Shown here: positions 14,299 to 21,623 of the stretch, in pieces
How positions within the stretch are numbered: the first letter of the stretch is position 1
Layout of the letters: each line of letters begins with the position of its first letter
Assembly: GCA_036558265.1 (NCBI GenBank)
Contig: DATBFY010000310.1
Location: forward strand, 1 to 23,070
DNA: 23,070 nucleotides
Source of the DNA: RYN-433 sp036558265
GTDB lineage: Bacteria; Planctomycetota; Phycisphaerae; Tepidisphaerales; Tepidisphaeraceae
Direction of reading: 5' to 3'
Position numbers and translations under genes: made by a program
Notes under the pieces: generated by a model
What the model saw: the letters and a program-made list of their open reading frames with translations, nothing else
Databases searched by the model: none
What the model was told of the DNA's origin: nothing

Positions 14299-14526
14299 TC
14301 AGGCGGCCGAAGGCGGGATCGCCACCGCCCCCATCGCACCAATCTGCCGCACGTGCATCATCTGCTCGACCAGCGCCAGGGCCTCGGACTCCCACTGGCG
14401 ATAGATCCGACGGCGTCCCTCGTATTCCCGCAGCAACTCGCTGGAAGCTGCGAGCACTTCGTGAGCCTGCGCCCGAACCCGGTTCGCCTTCGAGCCGGGG
14501 GATTTCATCGCGGCAACCATGTACAC
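14299..14526 (-). CDS. Small hypothetical helical protein
   Basis: This predicted protein of 75 residues begins MYMVAAMKSPGSKANRVRAQ and is highly charged and helix-prone in the middle (ELLREYEGRRRIYRQWESEA). It ends in a hydrophobic, Gly/Ala-rich tail. The reading frame continues far upstream, but the GTG at 14526 is preceded, five bases away, by the strong ribosome binding site GGAGGAG (minus strand, 14532-14538), which fixes the start. An ATG two codons later is too far from that site. No family is recognised. It is transcribed towards glmS, diverges from rarA and is separated from glmS by 335 bases. Confidence 0.6.
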   Translation of the reverse strand: MYMVAAMKSPGSKANRVRAQAHEVLAASSELLREYEGRRRIYRQWESEALALVEQMMHVRQIGAMGAVAIPPSAA

Positions 14527-14905
14527 GTCAACTCCTCCGCCAGGGCCCCCACAATGCGGGGGAATCGCCTGGTGCGGCAAACGACTTGGAACTAAGAAGA
14601 GAGTGCGAAAAGACCCCGCCACCCTTCCGGGAGGCGGTTCACGAAACATATCTGAGGCCAGAACGGGTGCAACAGCAACATTGGAAAATTCCGCCTGGGA
14701 AAGTGTTAATTCCCACGAGAATTGCCGGCTATTCCACCTCATATCGACCGGTTCAGGTCGATCGTGGGGGAATGGAAAACCTAGGACGAAACATGTGTTC
14801 GCAACGTTACATTCGGCATTATCGATTTGGGTGTGCCCCACTTTACACTTCCCTGCGCAATGCGCCTGTCCTCGGCTGTCGGCCAGACGTATCCTGACAG
14901 CCCAA
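14527..14905. other. Divergent intergenic region upstream of rarA
   Basis: This region of 379 bases is clearly more AT-rich than its neighbours between about 14660 and 14860. The rarA frame is open across it, but its translation looks non-coding. It contains a 7-bp inverted repeat, ATCGACC/GGTCGAT (14743-14749 and 14756-14762, 6-base centre), that could be an operator. No convincing -35/-10 pair was found for rarA. Confidence 0.5.
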
Positions 14906-16261
14906 ATGGACCTTTTCGCCGACGTCCGGAAGAAGAATCTCGCATCGGCGGCTCCCCTGGCGGTCCGGATGCGGCCCCGCTCGCTGGATGAGTTCGTCGG
15001 GCAGCGGCACTTCCTGGGTCCCGGCAAACTCCTGCGCCGTATGCTCGAGGCCGACCGGCTTTCGTCGGTTATTTTTTACGGGCCGCCCGGAACGGGCAAG
15101 ACCACCCTCGCCCAGCTCATCGCCAATTACTCCAAGAGCCACTTCGAGCAGGTCAACGCCGCCGCGGTCGGCGTAAAGGAAGTGCGTGCTATCCTCGAGA
15201 CCGCCAAGGAGCGCCTTGCGAACGCCGGCCAACGCACCGTCCTCTTCCTGGACGAAATCCATCGCTTCAACCGCGCCCAGCAGGACATCCTGCTGCCCGA
15301 CGTTGAGAACGGCCTGATCCTCCTCGTGGGCGCCACGACCGAGAATCCGTTCTTCGCGGTGAATTCGCCGCTGGTCAGCCGCAGCCAGATCTTCCAATTC
15401 GCGCCGATCGGCGAGGAGGACATCCGGCAGTTAGTCCGCCGCGCCATCGCGGACACGGAGCGCGGTTTCGGCAAGCTGAAGCTGACCGTCGACGACGAGG
15501 CGATCAACCACTGGGCTGTCACCTCTGACGGCGACGCGCGACGCGCGCTGACCGCGCTCGAGATCGCCGTGCTCTCCCTGCTGGCGGAGAATCCCAACGC
15601 TGAGCTGCACATCACGCTCGCCGTCGCCGAGGAATCGATCCAGCGCAAGGCGATCGTCTACGACCCGATCGGCGACGAGCATTACGACGCGGCTTCCGCA
15701 CTGATCAAGTCGATGCGCGGCTCGGATCCGGATGCGGCGGTGTACTGGGTCGCGCGGATGCTCGAGGCCGGTGAGGACCCCCGCTTCATCGCCCGCCGGA
15801 TCGCGATCCTGGCGTCGGAAGATATCGGCAATGCCGACCCGCACGCACTGGTGGTCGCCGCCGCCGCGTTCGACGTCGTGGAGAAGATCGGCATGCCCGA
15901 GGCGCAGCTCACGCTGGGGCAGGCCGCGATCTACATGGCGACGGCGCCCAAGTCGAACGCATCAGCCATGGCCATCTGGGGCGCGATGGCGGACGTCCGC
16001 GAGGGGCGCACGCTGCCGGTCCCCCGGCATCTCCGCGATACGCATTACAAAGGGTCCAAGCGGCTGGGCCACGGCCAAGGGTACCAATACGCCCATGACC
16101 ACGAGGGGGGCTACATCAAACAGGACTACCTGGGGGTGGAAAAACAGTATTACACTCCGACCGACCGCGGCTATGAGGCCGAGATCGCCCGGCGGTTGGA
16201 ACAGTGGCGGATGACGCGAAATGATGAGTCCGACGCGACAAATACCAACAAATCGTCCTGA
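14906..16261 (+). CDS. rarA: Replication-associated recombination protein A (AAA+ ATPase)
   Basis: This 451-residue protein is of the RarA/MgsA/WRNIP1 family, which acts at stalled replication forks and is related to clamp-loader ATPases. Walker A GPPGTGKTT is at residues 59-67 and Walker B FLDEIHRFNRAQQD around 114-127. GATTENPFF is the sensor region. The C-terminal half has the RarA-specific blocks, including DPDAAVYWVARMLEAGEDP and the YKGSKRLGHGQGYQYAHDHEGG end. The ATG at 14906 is chosen because MDLFADVRKKNLA is the expected family opening; the frame is open to 14519, but that extension has no conserved features. No good ribosome binding site is seen before the ATG. A folate gene follows on the same strand after 117 bases. 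Confidence 0.95.
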   Translation: MDLFADVRKKNLASAAPLAVRMRPRSLDEFVGQRHFLGPGKLLRRMLEADRLSSVIFYGPPGTGKTTLAQLIANYSKSHFEQVNAAAVGVKEVRAILETAKERLANAGQRTVLFLDEIHRFNRAQQDILLPDVENGLILLVGATTENPFFAVNSPLVSRSQIFQFAPIGEEDIRQLVRRAIADTERGFGKLKLTVDDEAINHWAVTSDGDARRALTALEIAVLSLLAENPNAELHITLAVAEESIQRKAIVYDPIGDEHYDAASALIKSMRGSDPDAAVYWVARMLEAGEDPRFIARRIAILASEDIGNADPHALVVAAAAFDVVEKIGMPEAQLTLGQAAIYMATAPKSNASAMAIWGAMADVREGRTLPVPRHLRDTHYKGSKRLGHGQGYQYAHDHEGGYIKQDYLGVEKQYYTPTDRGYEAEIARRLEQWRMTRNDESDATNTNKSS

Positions 16262-16269
16262 TTCGTGTC

Positions 16270-16275
16270 TATAAT
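16270..16275 (+). promoter_or_regulatory. Candidate -10 box upstream of the cyclo-ligase gene
   Basis: A perfect TATAAT is followed by a second near match, TATAAC (16279-16284), in the short gap after rarA. No matching -35 box is seen at the right distance. If active it would give a leader of about 100 bases. Confidence 0.3.
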
Positions 16276-16378
16276 CCTATAACTTGTGGCTGAACGTCAC
16301 ACGCGCCGATAAGATTGCATGAACGAATGGCCGATACGATTTGAGGCGGATAACCCGGTTCGGGGGAGAGACGTGGAT

Positions 16379-16975
16379 ATGGCGGAACACTTGAACAAGC
16401 CGGCGCTCCGCCGGCAACTCCGTGAACAACTTGCGGCGCTGCCCGATGACGTCAGGCACCGCAAAAGTTTACTGGCGTGTAGTTTCGTGGCATCGACGCC
16501 GGAATTTGCGGCGGCGCGCGTGGTGATGCTTTACCTCAGCACGCCCAACGAGGTCGATACCTCCCCCTTGGCGCTCAAGGCGTGGCAGGCGGGCAAGACG
16601 GTGGTCGTACCCAAGGTAAGCTGGGACCAGCGCCGAATGCTGCCGGTCGAGATCAGCAGCCTGACCGACCAGATGACCACCAGCGGCCCGGGGGTTCGCG
16701 AGCCGGTCAGCGGCAAGCCGGTGCCGCTCGACCTGATCGATTTCGTCGTGGTTCCAGGGCTGGGTTTTTCCGAACGGGGGTACCGCATTGGACGGGGGAT
16801 GGGGTTCTACGATCGATTTCTGGCGCAGCAGGAATTTATCGGGACGTCGTGCGGCATGGCGTTCGACGAGCAGATCGTCCCCGAACTGCCCGTGCTTGAC
16901 CATGATATTCCCCTCAGTATGCTGGTGACGGATCGGGGGATCCGGCGCTTTGCGGCCAACTGTATCCAGAAATAG
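16379..16975 (+). CDS. 5-formyltetrahydrofolate cyclo-ligase
   Basis: This enzyme of 198 residues converts 5-formyltetrahydrofolate to 5,10-methenyltetrahydrofolate with ATP, recycling folate into the one-carbon pool. The N-terminal KPALRRQLREQLAAL and the ATP-binding loop GRGMGFYDRFL in the C-terminal half are family signatures, with VVVPGLGFSERGYRIG just before it. Size matches the family (180-200). I chose ATG 16379 because it gives the normal family N-terminus, with GGAG ten bases upstream. A GTG at 16373 and an ATG at 16319 in frame are alternatives. It sits between rarA and an L,D-transpeptidase gene on the same strand. No 6S RNA-like structure precedes it, unlike the proteobacterial ygfA locus. 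Confidence 0.93.
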   Translation: MAEHLNKPALRRQLREQLAALPDDVRHRKSLLACSFVASTPEFAAARVVMLYLSTPNEVDTSPLALKAWQAGKTVVVPKVSWDQRRMLPVEISSLTDQMTTSGPGVREPVSGKPVPLDLIDFVVVPGLGFSERGYRIGRGMGFYDRFLAQQEFIGTSCGMAFDEQIVPELPVLDHDIPLSMLVTDRGIRRFAANCIQK

Positions 16976-17094
16976 GCGCGTGCGCCACAACAGGACTGAA
17001 GGCCTCGCCGGCACGTGAATTGCGCGAAACTTTTTCGCCTTCACTGCTTAGGCAATTGGCGGGGACTTCCGATAGAGAACATGGAGGTTCTCGC

Positions 17095-18267
17095 ATGAGC
17101 CGTCATCGCGTAAGTCGCGGTCTGATCGCGGTCGTCGGGGTGGGCATCGTCATCGGCGCGGTCGCCGTTCTTCACAAAACGGACAAGAGCAAGGCGGGCA
17201 ACGAAGACGCCAGCCAGGCCAGTGCTTCAACCTCCGGGCAGCCCGCGCCGCAGGCCCAGGCACAAGAGAAGAAGGCCGCGCCCCGGAACACGGGCCAAAT
17301 TGCGTTGCCCGGTTCGGCCAAGGCGCTGGTGACGCAAACGCCCGGCGATTCTGCCGCCCCGGCGGCGCCGACGCCGAGCCAACCCGCCAACGGTACCGCC
17401 AACCAGGTCGCGATCGCCGTACAACCGGGCGCGCAAGCGTCGACGGAAGTCAAGACTGTGCGTCCGGCGCCGGCGGTCAGCAACGCCGATCCCACCAGCA
17501 GCGCCAAGGCGCTTGCCGACGGCAAGGCCCAGATCGACGCCGGGAATCTCCTGGCCGGGCGCAACGCGCTCAACGAAGGCCTGATCGCCGGCCAGTTCAC
17601 CGACGCCGACGCCACGACCGCCAAGGGCCTGATGACCCAGGCGAACGAGGTGTTGATCTTCTCCCCGCGCCGATTCCCCGAAGACCCGTTCATGGGCACC
17701 TACTCGGTGCAGCCGGGCGATCGCCCGATGAAGATCGCCAGCACGTTCTCGACCACCTGGGATTTCCTGGGCCGGATCAACGGCATCAAGGATCCGCGGC
17801 GCCTGCGTCCGGGACAGACGCTTAAGACCGTGAAGGGCCCCTTCCACGCGGTGGTGAGCAAGTCGCGGTTCATCATGGATCTTTATCTCGGTTCGCCGGG
17901 CCAGCACGGGAGCATGTACGTTCGCAGCTTCCCGGTGGGCCTGGGGCGGCACGGGTCGACCCCGGTCGGCACGTGGATGCTCAGCCCGCAGGGCAAGCTC
18001 AAGGACCCGAAGTTCTGGGGCATGGAAGACGAGCCGGCGCGCGAGTCGGGCGACCCGCTCAACCCGCTGGGCCGTTACTGGATGGCGCTGACGGGCACGG
18101 ACGGCGACGCGCTGGGCAAGGAGGGCTTCGGGATCCACGGCACGGCCGACCCCGACAGCATCGGCAAGGAGATGAGCCACGGGTGCATCCGGATGATCAA
18201 CGAGAACGTCGGCATGGTTTACGAGATGCTGATCGACGGGAAGAGCACCGTGATCACGAAAGACTGA
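17095..18267 (+). CDS. LysM-containing L,D-transpeptidase (YkuD domain)
   Basis: This 390-residue protein is predicted to face the periplasm and make 3-3 cross-links in peptidoglycan or attach proteins to it. Residues 9-26 form a single membrane helix after a basic start. An Ala/Pro/Gln-rich linker of about 80 residues follows, then a helical region. A LysM-like peptidoglycan-binding domain (YSVQPGDRPMKIASTFST to RPGQTL) lies near 202-247. The C-terminal YkuD domain carries the catalytic signature: His348 in GIHGTAD and SHGCIRM with His362 and Cys364. The start at 17095 is set by GGAGG seven bases upstream. The gene is last in its plus-strand group and is followed by heptamer repeats and a strong terminator. 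Confidence 0.92.
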   Translation: MSRHRVSRGLIAVVGVGIVIGAVAVLHKTDKSKAGNEDASQASASTSGQPAPQAQAQEKKAAPRNTGQIALPGSAKALVTQTPGDSAAPAAPTPSQPANGTANQVAIAVQPGAQASTEVKTVRPAPAVSNADPTSSAKALADGKAQIDAGNLLAGRNALNEGLIAGQFTDADATTAKGLMTQANEVLIFSPRRFPEDPFMGTYSVQPGDRPMKIASTFSTTWDFLGRINGIKDPRRLRPGQTLKTVKGPFHAVVSKSRFIMDLYLGSPGQHGSMYVRSFPVGLGRHGSTPVGTWMLSPQGKLKDPKFWGMEDEPARESGDPLNPLGRYWMALTGTDGDALGKEGFGIHGTADPDSIGKEMSHGCIRMINENVGMVYEMLIDGKSTVITKD

Positions 18268-18297
18268 AACGTAAGACCGTAAGACGTGAAACGTGAT
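18262..18297. repeat. Heptamer-period tandem repeat after the L,D-transpeptidase gene
   Basis: Units GACTGAA, ACGTAAG, ACCGTAAG, ACGTGAA and ACGTGAT follow each other, starting on the stop codon of the L,D-transpeptidase gene. The consensus is ACGTRAR with a period of seven and one inserted C. Period and position recall the arrays at 2293 and 7804, with a different unit sequence. Confidence 0.55.
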
Positions 18298-18298
18298 G

Positions 18299-18334
18299 GA
18301 CGGGCATGCCGGATGGCGTGCCCGTCTCTCGTTT
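18299..18334 (+). terminator. Rho-independent-like terminator after the L,D-transpeptidase gene
   Basis: GACGGGCATGCC (18299-18310) pairs with GGCGTGCCCGTC (18315-18326) over 12 bp with one G-U wobble and a GGAT loop. TCTCGTTT follows, a modest T-rich tail. It ends the plus-strand transcript about 30 bases after the stop codon. Confidence 0.7.
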
Positions 18335-18533
18335 GGGTCACGCGCCTCGTGCACGGTCGCAGGAACTTCCGTCGATTGTTCAAGTGAAATGGACTCATCG
18401 ATCGGTCTCTATCCTATTGGGTGAATGAACGGACGACCGCAAGCGACAGGCGGGAAGCGGTCGGGAAAATCAGTGGCACTCGCGCGGCGGGCGCGGCAGA
18501 ATGGGCGCGGTCCATTTACCCTCGGAGTGCGCC

Positions 18534-18920
18534 ATGCATCACGCCTTGAAGGCCGTCCTTGCCGTCGTTCCGATCCTCGTCCTGTCCGGTTGTTTCGCCA
18601 GCCAGTCGGACGTCGAGACCGTCGGCCGCTACGGCGGGCTCACGACGCCGCGGGTGGACGGGCCGTTGGCGAACCTGGCGCCGGTCGCGGCGGTGGACTT
18701 CAGCACGCACCGGCGGGTGATCGACGACGACGATTTCGCGGCGCTCTTCCCGTCGCTGGAGCGGCTGTCGCCGCGCCGCATCTGCCTGGGCGGCCAACCG
18801 ATCAGCGACCGCTCGATCGAGCTGCTCAATCGCCTTCCCTACCTGCGCGTGATCAACCTCGAGGGGACGCACGTGAGCGCCGAGGGGCTGGGGCGGATCC
18901 GGATGGATCATTGGGATTGA
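18534..18920 (+). CDS. Small lipoprotein with an LRR-like C-terminus
   Basis: This 128-residue protein starts with a lipoprotein signal: MHHALKAVLAVVPILVLSGC, with lipobox LSGC and lipidation expected at Cys20. The mature part ends in a leucine-rich-repeat-like segment: LLNRLPYLRVINLEGTHVSAEGL fits the LPxLRxLxLxGTxVSxxGL pattern frequent in planctomycete proteins, with an earlier weaker copy around LERLSPRRICLGGQPISD. GGAG is six bases before the ATG. The function is unknown; an envelope location is likely. Its last 68 bases overlap the end of the convergent TetR gene. The evidence that this is a lipoprotein is good; the repeat assignment is moderate. Confidence 0.82.
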   Translation: MHHALKAVLAVVPILVLSGCFASQSDVETVGRYGGLTTPRVDGPLANLAPVAAVDFSTHRRVIDDDDFAALFPSLERLSPRRICLGGQPISDRSIELLNRLPYLRVINLEGTHVSAEGLGRIRMDHWD

Positions 18921-19584
18921 CCGGGCGTTTTGCCGGCCGGTCCGAGGTCGCGACGATCGCCCTGGGCAGGTACGCGCGAATGAGCTGCTCCACCGCCGGC
19001 CGTACGATGCGCGCCGCGTCATTGCGGCCTTGCGTCTGCCGGAGGACCAGCGCGCCCTCGATGATCGCGCTGAAGCAATCGGCGAAGCTTTCCGCGCCAG
19101 GCCCATCGGCGCCGGCGGCCGTGGCGAGGTCGCGCCAGTGGTCGCGCGTCCGCCGCTTGTACGCGGCGGCGGCCTGGTGGACCGGATCGTGCGGGTTGGG
19201 GAACTCGGTCGCCGCGTTGGTGAACATGCATCCCCCGAAATCCGGATCGTTGAACCACAGGTCCATCACGTCCAGCATCGCCAGGATCTGCCGGGCCGGA
19301 TCGTCACCGGCGAGCTTGCGCACCGCGCGATCCCACGCCTGCGATTCCCACTCGTCGCGCCGCTGGACCGCTGCGACCATCAGGTCGTCCTTGCTCGCAA
19401 AGTGCTTGTAGAAGGTCGTCTTGGTCACGCCCGCCGCCGCGATCACCTGGTCGATGCCGACGGCGCCGAAGCCCCTGCGGTAGAATAGCTCGATCGCCGC
19501 CGCCACCAGCCGTTCGCGACCGGTCCTGGGCGGGTCGGGAAGCCCGAACAGCTCCGCGACCGATTTCGTGCGCACCGGGGGCAT
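18853..19584 (-). CDS. TetR/AcrR family transcriptional regulator
   Basis: This 243-residue protein is a one-component repressor. The N-terminal helix-turn-helix domain spans about residues 20-68: ERLVAAAIELFYRRGFGAVG, then IDQVIAAAGVTKTTFYKHF, the recognition region. A helical ligand-binding domain follows to about residue 210, where LPRAIVATSDR begins a Pro/Arg/Ser-rich tail of some 30 residues. Domain details recall the subgroup with a DPDFGGCMFTNAATEF segment, often placed next to small-enzyme genes. The gene diverges from the GNAT acetyltransferase with only 20 bases between the two starts, so it may repress both. No ribosome binding site is seen before the ATG. The tail overlaps the convergent lipoprotein gene by 68 bases. 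Confidence 0.92.
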   Translation of the reverse strand: MPPVRTKSVAELFGLPDPPRTGRERLVAAAIELFYRRGFGAVGIDQVIAAAGVTKTTFYKHFASKDDLMVAAVQRRDEWESQAWDRAVRKLAGDDPARQILAMLDVMDLWFNDPDFGGCMFTNAATEFPNPHDPVHQAAAAYKRRTRDHWRDLATAAGADGPGAESFADCFSAIIEGALVLRQTQGRNDAARIVRPAVEQLIRAYLPRAIVATSDRPAKRPVNPNDPSGSAPAPRRSRASPRG

Positions 19585-19604
19585 ACCGAAGGTAGCATAG
19601 CATC
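19585..19604. promoter_or_regulatory. Compact divergent start region (TetR/GNAT)
   Basis: Only 20 bases separate the two divergent start codons. The centre reads TAGCATA on the plus strand and TATGCTA on the minus strand, giving overlapping -10-like hexamers about 6 and 9 bases before the ATGs. No good -35 boxes are visible. If these are real, both transcripts would be leaderless or nearly so. Confidence 0.3.
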
Positions 19605-20072
19605 ATGTCAGTCGTCATTGTCCAGGAGCCGGCCGACACGCCTGACGCCGCCGCGCTCGTCACTGAACTCGAAGCCCAGCTCTCACTGCTTTACCCTCAG
19701 GAAAGCCGGCATGGGTTCAGCGTCGAGAAACTCGTGCGCGAGGGCGTGGTCTTCTTCGTCGTCCGGGTGGACGGCCAGCCCGCCGGCTGCGGGGGCGTGC
19801 AGTTCGTCGATGGCGACTTCGGCGAATTGAAGCGCATGTACGTCCGCCCCCCCTTTCGCCGCTGCGGGCTGGGCAAACTTTTATTAACACATCTGGCCGA
19901 CCACACGCGACAGCATGGCCTGAACGTGCTTCGCCTGGAAACGGGGGTGCACCAGGTCGAGGCGATCCGCCTCTATGAGCGCTTCGGGTTCCGCCGGATC
20001 GAGCCGTTCGCGCCGTACCGCGTCGATGCCGTAAGCATTTGTTTCGAAATGCGGCTGGCCGCGAGAACGTGA
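19605..20072 (+). CDS. GNAT family N-acetyltransferase
   Basis: This 155-residue protein has the Gcn5-related acetyltransferase fold. Motif A, MYVRPPFRRCGLGKLLLTHL, contains the R/Q-x-x-G-x-G/A acetyl-CoA pyrophosphate loop as RRCGLG. Motif B, ETGVHQVEAIRLYERFGFRR, carries the conserved YxxxGF end. The N-terminal half (VFFVVRVDGQPAGCGGVQF) supplies the central beta strands. The acceptor is unknown; small-molecule or amino-acid acetylation is typical for this size. The start at 19605 follows only 20 bases after the divergent TetR start, which suggests joint control. After its stop comes a C6G9 run. Confidence 0.93.
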   Translation: MSVVIVQEPADTPDAAALVTELEAQLSLLYPQESRHGFSVEKLVREGVVFFVVRVDGQPAGCGGVQFVDGDFGELKRMYVRPPFRRCGLGKLLLTHLADHTRQHGLNVLRLETGVHQVEAIRLYERFGFRRIEPFAPYRVDAVSICFEMRLAART

Positions 20073-20084
20073 ACCACAAGCTCA

Positions 20085-20099
20085 CCCCCCGGGGGGGGG
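20085..20099. repeat. C6G9 homopolymer junction
   Basis: Six C directly followed by nine G lie 13 bases after the GNAT stop codon. The run can fold only as a loop-free palindrome, and homopolymers of this length are prone to slippage and sequencing error. Confidence 0.8.
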
Positions 20100-20122
20100 T
20101 TTACCTCAAGTCCACTCTGCGA

Positions 20123-20158
20123 AGGCGCCATGTGGCGCCTACAGTTCGCCCGCAGGGC
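20123..20158. repeat. Stacked palindromes upstream of the AhpD-like gene
   Basis: AGGCGCCA (20123-20130) and TGGCGCCT (20133-20140) form a perfect 8-bp inverted repeat around TG. A smaller hairpin, GCCC/GGGC (20148-20151 and 20155-20158), follows. They lie 27-62 bases before the AhpD-like start. They could be a REP-like element, an operator or a terminator of the upstream gene. Confidence 0.5.
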
Positions 20159-20184
20159 ACGGACCTCTTACCGGAGAACACGCG

Positions 20185-20487
20185 ATGTACGACATGAAGA
20201 ACCTGGCGAAGTTCGCGCGGATCGGCGAGCTCGCGCCCGAAGCGTTCAAGGCGTTCGTGGCCTTCGACGAATCGGCCTTCAAGGACGGCGCCATTCCCCA
20301 CAAGTACAAGGAGTTGATCGCGGTCGCCGTGGCGCTGACCACGCAGTGCCCCTATTGCATCGAGATCCACTCGAAGAAGGCGAAGAAGGCCGGCGCCACC
20401 GAGCAGGAGCTCGCCGAGACCACCCTGGTCGCCGCGGCATTGCGCGCCGGCGGCGCGATGACGCACGGGACGCACACGCTGGAATAA
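20185..20487 (+). CDS. Carboxymuconolactone decarboxylase/AhpD-like protein
   Basis: This 100-residue protein is a single CMD/AhpD-fold domain, usually a helical oligomer. The signature CPYCIEIHSKKAKKAG contains the CxxC redox pair and the downstream histidine of the AhpD-like active site, so peroxidase or disulfide reductase activity is more likely than true gamma-carboxymuconolactone decarboxylation. HKYKELIAVAVALTTQ precedes it and is typical. GGAG lies eight bases before the ATG. It may belong with the GNAT gene, but a C6G9 run and palindromes lie between. It converges on the LTxxQ operon. The physiological partner is unknown. Confidence 0.92.
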   Translation: MYDMKNLAKFARIGELAPEAFKAFVAFDESAFKDGAIPHKYKELIAVAVALTTQCPYCIEIHSKKAKKAGATEQELAETTLVAAALRAGGAMTHGTHTLE

Positions 20488-20523
20488 CGATGCGCCCGGC
20501 GAGGCCGCTTCAACGGCTGCGCT

Positions 20524-21138
20524 TTACTTTCCATCCGGCGGCGGTGGCGGTGGCCCATGCCCGTCGTGGTCATGGTCGTGCCCGTGTCCCGGCCCACCGG
20601 GCCCCGGCCCCGGACCGAACATCGGCACCATGAACCCCTTCCCGCCCGGCGCGCCCTTTCCACCGGGTCCGCCGGGTCCACCCGGGCCATGGTCCCGGCC
20701 GCGCTTCAGGATCTCCTCGTACTTCTGAAGCTGCTCGGGCGTCAAGAGCGCCTTGGTCTGTTCCTCAGCCTCCTTGAACTTGGCGCGCGACTGCTTGTGG
20801 ATCTCCTCCATCCTGGCCGAGTATTCCCGCGCGATCCGGTCGTACTGCGCCTTCTGATCGTCGCTTAACAGGTCCCGGATCGCCTGCTCGCGCTCCTTGT
20901 TCAGGCGGTCGAACTGCCCGAAGGGCGGCGGGCCCGCGTTCTCCAGCGTCCTGGACCAGATCTCGCGCATCTGTTTCTGCTGCGCATCGGTCAGCCCCAA
21001 CTGCTCGACCAGGAACGCCTCGGGGCTGGGTGGATGCTGGGGGCGGGACGGCATGCGGCGGGCCAGCATCCCGACCACGGCGCCGGCCGCGAACAGGACG
21101 ATCGACCCCAGCACGATCAGGACCCGGATCTGGTTCAT
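20524..21138 (-). CDS. LTxxQ-motif periplasmic protein (Spy/CpxP-like) with a Gly/Pro/His-rich tail
   Basis: This 204-residue protein has an N-terminal membrane helix (about 6-25) and an exported helical domain rich in charged residues. LGLTDAQQKQMREIW, LLSDDQKAQYDRIAREY and LLTPEQLQKYEEIL are three LTxxQ-like helices, the hallmark of the Spy/CpxP/CnrX-type periplasmic family that senses or chaperones misfolded proteins or metals. The C-terminus is Gly/Pro-rich, then has HGHDHDHDGHG and a Pro run, probably metal-binding. The ATG overlaps the anti-sigma stop (ATGA), so translation is coupled. This makes a sigma/anti-sigma/periplasmic sensor operon, comparable in design to cnr-type systems, although no metal specificity can be deduced. 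Confidence 0.88.
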   Translation of the reverse strand: MNQIRVLIVLGSIVLFAAGAVVGMLARRMPSRPQHPPSPEAFLVEQLGLTDAQQKQMREIWSRTLENAGPPPFGQFDRLNKEREQAIRDLLSDDQKAQYDRIAREYSARMEEIHKQSRAKFKEAEEQTKALLTPEQLQKYEEILKRGRDHGPGGPGGPGGKGAPGGKGFMVPMFGPGPGPGGPGHGHDHDHDGHGPPPPPPDGK

Positions 21139-21623
21139 GGCTGTTCGGCCTCTAAATTCCGCACGATCCACTGGGCCAGTTGGATCTCGGTGGGGTGGGT
21201 GCTCGCTGGTGAGGCGTCGATGTCTTTGATGGCGACCACGCGCACGCCCTGCGACTGTGCCGACGACGACGCCGTATTCGCCTTCGCCTGCTGCTGCCAG
21301 AGCAGGAGCGACGCCGCCAACAGCACGCACGCCGCCATCGCCGTGATCACCCGCGCCAGGCGAAGGACCGGGTAGATCCGCCCGCCCGCGACCAGTTTCG
21401 CCTCGATGCGCGACATCGCCGCATCACCCAGGATCGGCTCATTGCCGGCCGCCGCGCCTGCGAACACCGCCGAGATCTCCCGGAGCTTGGCCAGTTCCGC
21501 GGTGCACGCCGGGCAGCCGCGAACGTGCGCTTCGACCTGCCGCGCCTCGTCGGGCGCCAGCTCGCCGTCATGGTACAGGTGAACGCGGATTAACTGATCA
21601 CATTCGGGGTCGCCCAGTCTCAT
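21135..21623 (-). CDS. Anti-sigma factor with zinc-finger domain
   Basis: This 162-residue predicted anti-sigma factor belongs to the ECF gene upstream. The N-terminal zinc-binding ZAS-like domain has the His33-x3-Cys37-x2-Cys40 signature (HVRGCPAC). A single membrane helix spans about 92-109 (VITAMAACVLLAASLLLW). The last 50 residues would be periplasmic. It would hold the sigma factor at the membrane until a signal releases it. Its ATG overlaps the sigma stop as ATGA, and its stop overlaps the start of the LTxxQ gene in the same way, so all three are translationally coupled. Confidence 0.92.
   Translation of the reverse strand: MRLGDPECDQLIRVHLYHDGELAPDEARQVEAHVRGCPACTAELAKLREISAVFAGAAAGNEPILGDAAMSRIEAKLVAGGRIYPVLRLARVITAMAACVLLAASLLLWQQQAKANTASSSAQSQGVRVVAIKDIDASPASTHPTEIQLAQWIVRNLEAEQP

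Noticed and set aside
14519..14905. N-terminal extension of the rarA frame
   Set aside because: The extension has no conserved features and AT-rich non-coding composition. The family N-terminus begins at 14906.
16262..16378. 6S RNA upstream of the 5-formyltetrahydrofolate cyclo-ligase gene
   Set aside because: The gap is only 117 bases, too short for a 6S RNA, and no long rod-like pairing is seen.
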